Source: Bacteroidota bacterium
GTDB lineage: Bacteria; Bacteroidota; Bacteroidia; NS11-12g; UBA955
Assembly (NCBI GenBank): GCA_009918425.1
Contig: RGEC01000151.1
Coordinates: 1-5,461, forward strand
Length of the DNA stretch: 5,461 nucleotides
Direction of reading: 5' to 3'
Shown here: positions 1 to 5,461 of the stretch, piece by piece
Numbering within the stretch: the first letter of the stretch is position 1
How the letters are laid out: each line of letters starts with the position of its first letter
The notes under the pieces: generated by a model
Database searches by the model: none
Told to the model about the DNA's origin: nothing
What the model saw: only the letters and a program-made list of their open reading frames with translations
Program-made: the position numbers and the translations under genes

Positions 1-1835
1 AAAACCAAAACCTGTCCGCCCGGTAAAGCTCTGTTTAGTCGGTAATAATGAAGCAAACTGTCCAGTGAACTGCTAAAATCGTGTGAAAAGCCATGTTTCA
101 AAGGGCTTTGATATAGGTATTCAGCTTCATAGGACTGATATTCAATGCCATCGCCGGCTTTGAGTTCAGGTGGTAAACCTACGGGCAGATGCCCCGAGGC
201 GGCTACTCTTCCAAAAATAATTTTAGCAGCAATTTCCTGATAAATTTCACCATCTTCATAGGCTACAATACTGCAGGGTATTTCATGAAATTTCTGAAGC
301 AGGTATGGGTTACCAAAAACAACCATCACGCCTGGTTTGGCTTTCAGGGCCGCTTTGCTGAAATTAACAACCGCATCCGGTACAAAATTTCTGTTTTTCC
401 CCCATAAAATTTGATCGTGCAGGCTAATGATGATTTGCTCATTTCTGCATAATATAGAATCAAGCATTCGGTTGAAATAGCCATCCGAACTGTCTCTGTG
501 GAGTGAATAGACTTTTATGTTATGGTTGGATTTTACAACATTGCCGAATGGATAGTCGTTGCTTTTTCCGATGGCAACCCAGGCTGTTTTAACTTTGGTG
601 TTAGGGGTAAATGGCAAATAGCCAAAATCATCTTTACAAATGGTAATTGCCTCAATCGGGGCTCCCCAGGCTATGTTCAAATCGGCCATGAGGTTTTCAG
701 TTCGGATGGGTTTATATGATATAAGGCCTGCCGCAGCTTTAAATTGTAAAATTTTCAATACACGACGACTTAATTCGGTGCTGTCGATTTGCCCTGAACG
801 CACCATTTTTTCTATCAAATTTACCGCAAGTGGTACATTTTCAGGAAATAGCAAAATGTCGTTGCCGGCAAGTGCTGCTTTGGCTTCTGCATATCCAGGA
901 CCATACAATGAAGATACGCCTTTCATATTAAGTGCATCTGTGATAACAAGACCTGAAAATTGCATTTTCTCTTTTAGTAAATCTGTTACTATAGGCTTTG
1001 ACAGACTTGCGGGCGTATTTACCGTTGAGTCAAGGGCAGGGACAGCAAGATGTCCGGTCATTACACTGCCTACTCCTTCATCGATTAATCTTTTGAAAGG
1101 TACGAGTTCTACACTGTCAAGCCGTGCGCATGAAGCCTGAATGGTAGGCAACTCTTTATGGCTGTCTGTTTCACTGTCGCCATGCCCCGGAAAATGTTTG
1201 GCACAGGCAATAATCCCTGCATCCTGAAGGCCTTTGGACATTAGTGAAGCATAAAGGCTCACTTTTTCAGGCGATTCTCCAAAACTTCTGAAACCAATGA
1301 TAGGGTTATTTGGGTTGGTGTTTATGTCTACAACAGGTGAGAAGTTAATATGTATTCCCAGTCTTTTACATTGCAGACCCATGGCTTTGCCTGTTTTGTA
1401 TATCAGATCTTCATCGCCGGTTGCCCCAAGGGTCATTTGGTAAGGGAATTTGGCTAGTGATTTTAAACGCATGTTTAAGCCCCATTCGGCGTCTATAGAA
1501 ACCAACATGGGGATGGCTGAAATTTGCTGATAATAATTGGTTTGATAAGCCTGCTTTAGCGGGTGCCCCTGAAAAAAACACAATCCGCCTATTCCATAAT
1601 TGAGAATCAGTTTTTCAGTCTCTTCAATATGCTCTGATCCTTTATTGCTCCAGACGGCTACCATCATCATCTGCCCTATTTGCTGGCGCAGCGAGAGGGT
1701 TTTTAATAAACTGTCAGCCCATTTTTTTTGAGTAGCCGTGATTTTAGGAATCGCCGTTTTTATGGCATTTTTCTGCCCAAAAGCAGCCCCGGAAGAAATT
1801 AAAATGCTTGCCAGTATGATTATCGCATTTTTCAA
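1..1835 (-). CDS. Secreted GH3 beta-N-acetylhexosaminidase-like enzyme, probable serine-hydrolase fusion (3' end cut by window)
   Basis: Probable exported glycosidase removing terminal N-acetylglucosamine (or a related sugar) from cell-wall or chitin-type fragments. The visible 611 residues begin with a Sec signal peptide (basic start, hydrophobic 4-13, likely cleavage after Ala18-Phe-Gly20). The GH3 barrel spans about 45-365: KHFPGHGD at 213-220 with DSH at 224-226 is the NagZ-type loop holding the general acid/base His, GFRSFGESP is at 181-189, and Asp300 in ITDALNMKG fits the nucleophile. A GH3 C-terminal-like domain follows (about 395-560). Residues 588-611, ending ALPGGQVLV, resemble the start of the class C beta-lactamase-like domain fused to GH3 in many Bacteroidota proteins of roughly 950-1000 residues, so about a third of the protein probably lies outside. 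Start: TTG at 1835-1833. An in-frame TAA lies five codons upstream, and the only nearby ATG (1828) reads ATG-CGA-TAA. The family call is secure; the substrate is inferred. Confidence 0.93.
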   Translation of the reverse strand, partial: MKNAIIILASILISSGAAFGQKNAIKTAIPKITATQKKWADSLLKTLSLRQQIGQMMMVAVWSNKGSEHIEETEKLILNYGIGGLCFFQGHPLKQAYQTNYYQQISAIPMLVSIDAEWGLNMRLKSLAKFPYQMTLGATGDEDLIYKTGKAMGLQCKRLGIHINFSPVVDINTNPNNPIIGFRSFGESPEKVSLYASLMSKGLQDAGIIACAKHFPGHGDSETDSHKELPTIQASCARLDSVELVPFKRLIDEGVGSVMTGHLAVPALDSTVNTPASLSKPIVTDLLKEKMQFSGLVITDALNMKGVSSLYGPGYAEAKAALAGNDILLFPENVPLAVNLIEKMVRSGQIDSTELSRRVLKILQFKAAAGLISYKPIRTENLMADLNIAWGAPIEAITICKDDFGYLPFTPNTKVKTAWVAIGKSNDYPFGNVVKSNHNIKVYSLHRDSSDGYFNRMLDSILCRNEQIIISLHDQILWGKNRNFVPDAVVNFSKAALKAKPGVMVVFGNPYLLQKFHEIPCSIVAYEDGEIYQEIAAKIIFGRVAASGHLPVGLPPELKAGDGIEYQSYEAEYLYQSPLKHGFSHDFSSSLDSLLHYYRLNRALPGGQVLV

Positions 1836-1853
1836 GTAGATGAAAATTTAGTG

Positions 1854-1861
1854 CAAATTTA
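1854..1861 (-). promoter_or_regulatory. Candidate -7 promoter element of the GH3 gene
   Basis: Read on the minus strand this is TAAATTTG, an exact match to the Bacteroidota -7 consensus TAnnTTTG. Its last base lies 18 nt before the TTG start codon, which would give a leader of only about 12-15 nt. No good TTTG -33 box sits 19-21 bp further upstream, so the promoter call rests on one element in AT-rich DNA. Confidence 0.45.
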
Positions 1862-1917
1862 AACTTTCATGGTATCGGTATTATTTGAAAAAGTGCTTAT
1901 TTTTCACAGTTTTAAAA

Positions 1918-1925
1918 TAAATTTG
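1918..1925 (+). promoter_or_regulatory. Candidate -7 promoter element of the sigma/membrane-protein operon
   Basis: TAAATTTG on the plus strand exactly matches the TAnnTTTG consensus. Transcription would begin near 1930, leaving a leader of about 70 nt before the preferred ATG at 2003. The TTTG at 1884-1887 is about 30 bp away, too far for a normal -33 box, so the upstream half is weak. With the copy at 1854-1861 it forms an outward-facing inverted pair in the divergent control region. Confidence 0.4.
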
Positions 1926-2002
1926 AATTTCAGGCAGCATAAATCCGTCTTTGAGTGTCTTTACCATCAGCACGGCAATGCTCAACCTCAAGCAATCTCA
2001 CT

Positions 2003-2533
2003 ATGACAGAACAACAGTTGGTCGATGGATGTATACGGGAAGACCGGAAATGCCAGGAACAGCTGTGGAATGTATACGCCACCAAATTGCTTACGGTGAG
2101 CATACGGTATTGTCAAAATCGGGAAGATGCTGAAGATGTTCTGATGGAAGCCTTTGTAAAAATATTCAATAACATGTCTGCATTCCGAGGGCAAAGCAGC
2201 CTTGAAACCTGGATGCGTCGGATAGTAGTGAATACAAGCATAAACAAGATAAGGTCGCGTAAATTCACCGAATCCATAGACAATGAAGTATTGCACATCG
2301 GTTATTCTGACAATGCCTTCGATTCCATGGATGCAAAAGTGCTAATTAGCATGCTTGAATCCCTGCCGGTCGGATACAGAATGGTTTTTAACCTTTTTGC
2401 AGTAGAAGGTTATTCGCACAAGGAAATAGCTGAATTGTTAAATATAGATGAGGGCACCAGCCGCAGCCAGCTGGCAAAAGCCAGAAAATCCCTTCAGGAA
2501 ATGATTGAAAAGAAAGGAGTAATAAACACATGA
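2003..2533 (+). CDS. ECF-type RNA polymerase sigma factor (sigma-70 family)
   Basis: A 176-residue extracytoplasmic-function sigma factor that would direct RNA polymerase to a small regulon. Region 2 covers about 23-90: NREDAEDVLMEAFVKIF (39-55) is the core-binding helix typical of ECF factors, and the Trp70-centred TWMRRIVVNTSINKIRS stretch is the -10 recognition part. After a short linker, region 4 (about 108-165) carries LESLPVGYRMVFNLF and the helix-turn-helix YSHKEIAELLNIDEGTSRSQL, which binds the -35/-33 box. Length is normal. The ATG at 2003 gives the usual MTEQQLVDGC opening; an in-frame GTG at 1955 would add 16 residues unlike the family and was not chosen. The stop overlaps the next start (ATGA), implying translational coupling. 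No TonB receptor, SusC/SusD or FecR-type partner is visible, so this is not a classical Fec-like unit. The exact ECF group cannot be told. Confidence 0.93.
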   Translation: MTEQQLVDGCIREDRKCQEQLWNVYATKLLTVSIRYCQNREDAEDVLMEAFVKIFNNMSAFRGQSSLETWMRRIVVNTSINKIRSRKFTESIDNEVLHIGYSDNAFDSMDAKVLISMLESLPVGYRMVFNLFAVEGYSHKEIAELLNIDEGTSRSQLAKARKSLQEMIEKKGVINT

Positions 2534-3819
2534 TCCACCCCGATCATATATTCAAAGATGCACTGTATAACCATGAAACACCGCTCGATGGAAAAGCCAG
2601 TTTTCAGGGGGTTATGCAAAAACGTAAAAACAAGCGCAGAGGATTTTTCTGGTTTTCACTGAGCAGTGTGCTTTTGCTTCTGCTATCACTGACGGCCGCA
2701 TCCCTGTTCAAATCGTCAGCCACTCAACCCCTGAATGTGGTTAAATACGACAGTGAAAATGCCGAATCTGGATTTTCTAAAGACACTAAAGATCAGGCGT
2801 CTGCAGTAGAAGCGCAGTCTGTATCAGAATCAACCGCCGCAAGCGGTTCAGCCCCCGTTTCCCCTGAATTTAAACTGGTACGGGAAAAATCTGCTTCCGG
2901 GGTAATAAAAACCGCCTCGCAACCGGGAAATAATCGTGGGAGATCAAACAACGCAGATTTAGCTATTTCTGCAGGTTCAAATACAAACAGTTCTGTTGCT
3001 TTTAACACGGATGCAATGACTAACACAGATGCTGTAGCTTCAGTGCAATTGGTTTCAGGCAATGCCCAAGAATTACAAAGTATCCGTGATGTGCTTGCGT
3101 GGATAAAACAAATTAAAAGCCGCGGTATTGCAGATGATTATATTTTTCAACTGTTGCCCACAGAAGGTGTAGAATTGCCGGAACCACTACCTTTTCACCT
3201 GCCGCGTAAAGCCAGGTTCAATCCGATTTTTGAGTTGAATGTCACTACCGCCGGAAATGGTTACAAGAATTTTAGAGAAAGCCAGGATGTAACTGTAGCG
3301 GGTAACCATCGATTCTCTCAGTATCAGGGTATAATGCTATTTGATATGGGGAGAGGGGTTAATATTGGTACGGGACTTGGCTACATGGAAAGCGTAGGAA
3401 TCGGCAAAGCCTTAATCTCAGAGTGGAAGATAGATACAACAGTCGCACCCATTAGAATTACCAAAGCACAGAATATTTCCTATAGGCTAAATAAAGTATC
3501 GGTTCCCTTGGCAATACGTTATCAGCTTGGTTTTGGCAGAAAATTGGTTCGCATCTCGGCTTCAGCCATGCCCGGTATTATGACTGTAAGCAGTGGCACC
3601 ATGTTTAGTCGCGATGCCATCCAATCTATGGATATGCTGAAAAAGAATACGTTTGTAATGGATGCCCGTTTGGGAGCAGGACTGTATTATCAGGTGGCGC
3701 CCAAAACGGCCATTTCAGCAGAACCGATGGTACAGTATCAGGCTATTCCCGGTGCACAATGGAAGAGTTTTAATCGGTTTGGCTTTGGCTTTGGTCTGGG
3801 TGTTGTTTTCAGACCCTGA
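2530..3819 (+). CDS. Membrane-anchored probable anti-sigma factor/sensor with C-terminal beta-barrel-like domain
   Basis: A 429-residue protein, probably partner and regulator of the sigma factor encoded just upstream (4-bp overlap). Residues 1-38 are cytoplasmic in this reading: DHIFKDALYNHETPLDG followed by a basic KRKNKRR stretch. As I recall, this resembles the short N-terminus (acidic/aromatic helix, then a basic stop before a membrane helix) of Bacteroidota proteins encoded next to ECF genes. One membrane helix spans about 39-59. Residues 60-180 are a Ser/Ala/Thr/Asn-rich, probably disordered linker. About 181-210 may be helical (DVLAWIKQIKSRG), and a Pro-rich bend at 214-226 leads to about 228-429, where alternating hydrophobic strands, Gly/aromatic pairs (IGTGLGYMES, ARLGAGLYYQV, RFGFGFGLGVVF) and a near-terminal Phe resemble small outer-membrane barrels. 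No zinc-finger anti-sigma motif (HxxxCxxC) or FecR domain is seen. Operon context is strong; the anti-sigma role is inferred. Confidence 0.85.
   Translation: MIHPDHIFKDALYNHETPLDGKASFQGVMQKRKNKRRGFFWFSLSSVLLLLLSLTAASLFKSSATQPLNVVKYDSENAESGFSKDTKDQASAVEAQSVSESTAASGSAPVSPEFKLVREKSASGVIKTASQPGNNRGRSNNADLAISAGSNTNSSVAFNTDAMTNTDAVASVQLVSGNAQELQSIRDVLAWIKQIKSRGIADDYIFQLLPTEGVELPEPLPFHLPRKARFNPIFELNVTTAGNGYKNFRESQDVTVAGNHRFSQYQGIMLFDMGRGVNIGTGLGYMESVGIGKALISEWKIDTTVAPIRITKAQNISYRLNKVSVPLAIRYQLGFGRKLVRISASAMPGIMTVSSGTMFSRDAIQSMDMLKKNTFVMDARLGAGLYYQVAPKTAISAEPMVQYQAIPGAQWKSFNRFGFGFGLGVVFRP
3793..3815. repeat. Short inverted repeat at the end of the barrel-domain gene
   Basis: GGTCTG (3793-3798) and CAGACC (3810-3815) form a perfect 6-bp stem with an 11-nt loop, just before the convergent stop codons. 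It lies inside coding sequence. It lacks an adjoining T-run on either strand; the nearest, ATTTT, is about 15 nt further on (3830-3834). It might slow polymerase or shape the 3' end of either transcript, but chance occurrence is equally possible. Confidence 0.25.
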
Positions 3820-3823
3820 GCAA

Positions 3824-4879
3824 TCAAATATTTTCAATCCATCCAAAAGAATCTGCAATGTTACCATGACGGATACCGTCGAGTTGGGAACGGACCATAT
3901 CTGATAGGATAGTGTTCCCGGATTTCATAACATCAAAATAATTTCCCTGGTGGGAAAAACCTTCTATGTTTATAAGGGTTGCAGCTGTTCCGCTTATGAA
4001 TAATTCTTTAAGATTTCCCTCGGTGTGTAACGATTTTAGTTCAGAAACGGTTAGTGGTCTTTCTTCTACCTGAATATTTTCTTTTTTCAACAGCTGAATC
4101 ACACTATCTCGGGTAATGCCTGCGAGCATCGTTTCATGAAGGTTAGGCGTAATCACGCCATCGCCGGTAACGGCAAAAAAATTGGTGGTGCCTGTTTCTT
4201 CTACCAGGGTATGCGTTGAAGGGTCGGTCCATAAAACCTGATCAAAACCTTCTGACTGAGCCAGCTTGGTGGGGTACATGGCTGCTCCGTAGTTGCCGGC
4301 GCACTTTGTGAAGCCAACCCCGCCCTGCGCAGCCCTACTATATTTCTCTTCCACTTTTATGCGCAGCGGCTTGGAGTAGTAAGGCCCAACCGGACAGGTG
4401 AAAATGCAAAAACAGTATTTTTCGGAGGGTTTTACCCCAATGAAATCATCGGTGGCAAACATAAATGGCCTGATGTAGAGGGCACTTCCTTCACTACCCG
4501 GAACCCACATTTTGTCAATACTGAGCAGGGTTTTTAATCCTTCCGTGAAAAGGGATTCAGGAACTTCAGGCATTACCATTCTGTCTGCTGAAATGTTGAG
4601 CCTGCGCCAGTTATCTCTAAGTCTGAACAAGAAAACAGCATCCCCGTTTCTGAAAGCTTTCATGCCTTCAAAAATGGCCTGGCCGTAATGAATAGCACTT
4701 GTGGCCGGGCTGAGTGATAAGTTGGCATAAGGTACTATGCGCGGATTCGTCCATTCTTGGCCGTCCCAGTCGGTCAGAAACATGTGGTCAGAGAATACTT
4801 TACCAAATCCGATATTGTTGAAATCTACTTCAGATATTCTGCTTTTTTCGGTTTTTTGGATTGTAATATTGTGGGGCAT
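3824..4879 (-). CDS. ilvE: Branched-chain amino acid aminotransferase (fold-type IV PLP enzyme)
   Basis: Transfers the amino group between glutamate and the keto acids of leucine, isoleucine and valine, the last step of their synthesis; cytoplasmic and PLP-dependent. The 351-residue length fits the larger BCAT subgroup (about 350-360). Landmarks in order: the opening KSRISEVDFNNIGFGKVFSDHMF, shown here only by its core VDFNNIGFGKVFSDHMF (18-34); HYGQAIFEGMKAFR (64-77), the family's Y-GQ-xFEG-KA(Y/F)R signature; YIRPFMFATDDFIGV (135-149); GFTKCAGNYGAA (189-200) with Lys192 as the Schiff-base lysine; VEETGTTNFF (226-235) with Glu228 expected to contact the PLP ring nitrogen; and SGTAA (296-300) near the phosphate/substrate site. 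All key residues are present, so it should be active. The ATG at 4879 gives the normal N-terminus. No other ilv or leu gene is visible nearby. It converges on the barrel-domain gene with a 4-bp gap and diverges from the next gene. Confidence 0.95.
   Translation of the reverse strand: MPHNITIQKTEKSRISEVDFNNIGFGKVFSDHMFLTDWDGQEWTNPRIVPYANLSLSPATSAIHYGQAIFEGMKAFRNGDAVFLFRLRDNWRRLNISADRMVMPEVPESLFTEGLKTLLSIDKMWVPGSEGSALYIRPFMFATDDFIGVKPSEKYCFCIFTCPVGPYYSKPLRIKVEEKYSRAAQGGVGFTKCAGNYGAAMYPTKLAQSEGFDQVLWTDPSTHTLVEETGTTNFFAVTGDGVITPNLHETMLAGITRDSVIQLLKKENIQVEERPLTVSELKSLHTEGNLKELFISGTAATLINIEGFSHQGNYFDVMKSGNTILSDMVRSQLDGIRHGNIADSFGWIENI
4864..4871 (+). promoter_or_regulatory. Weak candidate -7 element for the gene at 4902
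   Basis: TAATATTG matches TAnnTTTG with one mismatch and would start transcription near 4876, giving a leader of about 26 nt. It lies within the first codons of the divergent aminotransferase gene. A T-rich block at 4843-4848 is at roughly the right distance for a -33 box but is not a clean TTTG. Low-confidence call. Confidence 0.25.
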
Positions 4880-4887
4880 TTCAAAGG

Positions 4888-4895
4888 CAAAAGTA
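4888..4895 (-). promoter_or_regulatory. Candidate -7 promoter element of the aminotransferase gene
   Basis: On the minus strand this reads TACTTTTG, an exact TAnnTTTG match inside the 22-bp gap between divergent start codons. Transcription would begin only about 3-6 nt before the ATG at 4879, so the mRNA would be almost leaderless. A -33 box would have to lie within the first codons of the neighbouring gene, where only a weak TTG-type match is seen. Confidence 0.4.
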
Positions 4896-4901
4896 ATTCA
4901 A

Positions 4902-5438
4902 ATGAATCATCAATCCGAAAATACAGGGCTGTATGTGGAAAATCCACTGGAACTGCAAATGCTTTTTGGTGATCAAATTTTTATTGATGAAAGAGATAAG
5001 CTTGTTATTTCGGTTCAACAGAATGAAAATACCGGACATGAATTGGATAACAGCCCTTCAGTTACTAATCCTATCGCTTTTTTTATGGATTTGGAAACAA
5101 CGCGTTTAGCAGGATTTTCGGATATCGCCGAATTGCTGGGCAGAATGCTTTTGGTTACGCAACTTGACGGTAAAGTACCCACTATGGAATTGGCTGATAT
5201 TTTTGATATAGTTCAATTTTCAGAAGAACAATTCAGCGAAAAAGTTAAAACTTGTCGAAAAATTATAGTATTCGCTGACCATTGGCCTTTTCAACAAAAT
5301 ATTGCCGAAAAGCAGCAGATAATTTCTATGGAAAACGTACAGTTGTTTTATGCCTCTTCTATTCCATCTATTATGGCCAACAATGAGTTAAAAAAGGCTT
5401 TTGCTGCCGGATTGAAAAATTATTTTTTAGCGGGTTGA
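4902..5438 (+). CDS. Uncharacterised 178-residue protein, possibly DNA polymerase III psi (HolD)-like
   Basis: I do not recognise this protein with certainty. It is soluble, with no signal peptide or membrane helix. After a variable N-terminus (1-60) come a helical stretch DIAELLGRMLLVTQLDG (74-90), a hydrophobic strand KIIVFADHW (120-128), a second strand and turn LFYASSIPSI (148-157), and a C-terminal amphipathic helix ELKKAFAAGLKNYF (162-175). The order helix, 'kiiiFg' strand, 'l.apSl..i' loop and terminal 'KkxLWxxLKxxF'-like helix recalls, from memory, small Bacteroidota proteins resembling the psi subunit of the clamp loader, which has a uracil-DNA-glycosylase-like fold. This is a pattern match only. 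The ATG at 4902 was chosen because the longer in-frame version starting at 4737 would run 165 bases through the opposite strand of the aminotransferase gene and yields an unlikely sequence. It diverges from that gene by 22 bp. Confidence 0.8.
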   Translation: MNHQSENTGLYVENPLELQMLFGDQIFIDERDKLVISVQQNENTGHELDNSPSVTNPIAFFMDLETTRLAGFSDIAELLGRMLLVTQLDGKVPTMELADIFDIVQFSEEQFSEKVKTCRKIIVFADHWPFQQNIAEKQQIISMENVQLFYASSIPSIMANNELKKAFAAGLKNYFLAG

Positions 5439-5461
5439 AAATCCCTGTCTTCTGAAAAATC

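Noticed and set aside
189..719. Two short plus-strand open frames (189-407 and 522-719)
   Set aside because: Both lie wholly opposite the GH3 coding sequence and have no motif or start context of their own.
640..1140. Plus-strand open frame of 166 codons
   Set aside because: It is the antisense shadow of the GH3 gene, whose minus-strand frame contains the full catalytic motifs; the plus-strand translation shows no recognisable domain.
1820..1828. Minus-strand ATG as start of the GH3 gene, or a frameshift near its 5' end
   Set aside because: The ATG reads ATG-CGA-TAA and stops at once. The TTG frame gives an intact signal peptide joined to an uninterrupted GH3 domain, so no frameshift is needed.
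1955..2002. Upstream GTG start adding 16 residues to the sigma factor
   Set aside because: The extra residues are unlike any ECF opening, while the ATG at 2003 gives the standard MTEQQLVDGC-type start.
1988..2298. Minus-strand open frames opposite the sigma gene
   Set aside because: Their translations show no domain, and the opposite strand encodes an unmistakable ECF sigma factor.
3793..3834. Bidirectional rho-independent terminator
   Set aside because: The stem is only 6 bp with an 11-nt loop and no T-run directly after it on either strand, so it is listed only as a weak inverted repeat.
3662..3904. Plus-strand 80-codon open frame across the convergent gene ends
   Set aside because: It overlaps the well-supported ends of two genes in other frames and has no supporting signal.
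4737..4901. 55-residue N-terminal extension of the last gene
   Set aside because: It runs antisense through conserved codons of the aminotransferase gene and gives an odd Trp/Ser-rich sequence with a spurious hydrophobic patch; the ATG at 4902 is the natural start.
1..5461. CRISPR array, insertion sequence, tRNA, rRNA or phage remnants
   Set aside because: No regularly spaced direct repeats, transposase motifs, cloverleaf-type sequence or rRNA landmarks were seen on either strand.

Overview
The window looks like chromosomal DNA of a Bacteroidota bacterium. Three things point that way. Non-coding DNA carries exact copies of the Bacteroidota -7 promoter consensus TAnnTTTG, and the genes lack clear Shine-Dalgarno sites. 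A secreted family 3 glycosidase runs into what looks like a serine-hydrolase domain, a fusion familiar from this phylum. An ECF sigma factor is coupled to a protein with one inner-membrane helix and a beta-barrel-like C-terminus. Genus cannot be set from sequence alone. No RNA gene, mobile element, CRISPR array or origin was seen.

Layout, left to right. Positions 1-1835 (minus) hold the first 611 codons of a secreted GH3 beta-N-acetylhexosaminidase-like enzyme; it starts at TTG and is cut by the left window edge. Positions 1836-2002 are a divergent control region with two TAAATTTG elements facing away from each other. Positions 2003-2533 (plus) encode an ECF sigma factor. It overlaps by 4 bp the gene at 2530-3819 (plus), which encodes a protein with a short basic cytoplasmic segment, one membrane helix, a long Ser/Ala/Asn/Thr-rich linker and a C-terminal domain resembling an outer-membrane barrel. 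This gene converges, with a 4-bp gap, on 3824-4879 (minus), a branched-chain amino acid aminotransferase. Only 22 bp separate that gene's start from the divergent 4902-5438 (plus), a 178-residue protein that I cannot name firmly but that faintly resembles a DNA polymerase III psi (HolD)-like protein.

How they fit together. The sigma factor and its overlapping partner almost certainly form one regulatory unit, with the membrane protein as probable anti-sigma factor or sensor. The secreted glycosidase shares their upstream region and could be a target, but nothing in the sequence proves this. The aminotransferase and the last gene look like ordinary housekeeping neighbours. The most unusual item is the sigma/barrel pair, because one polypeptide seems to carry both an inner-membrane anchor and an outer-membrane-type domain.
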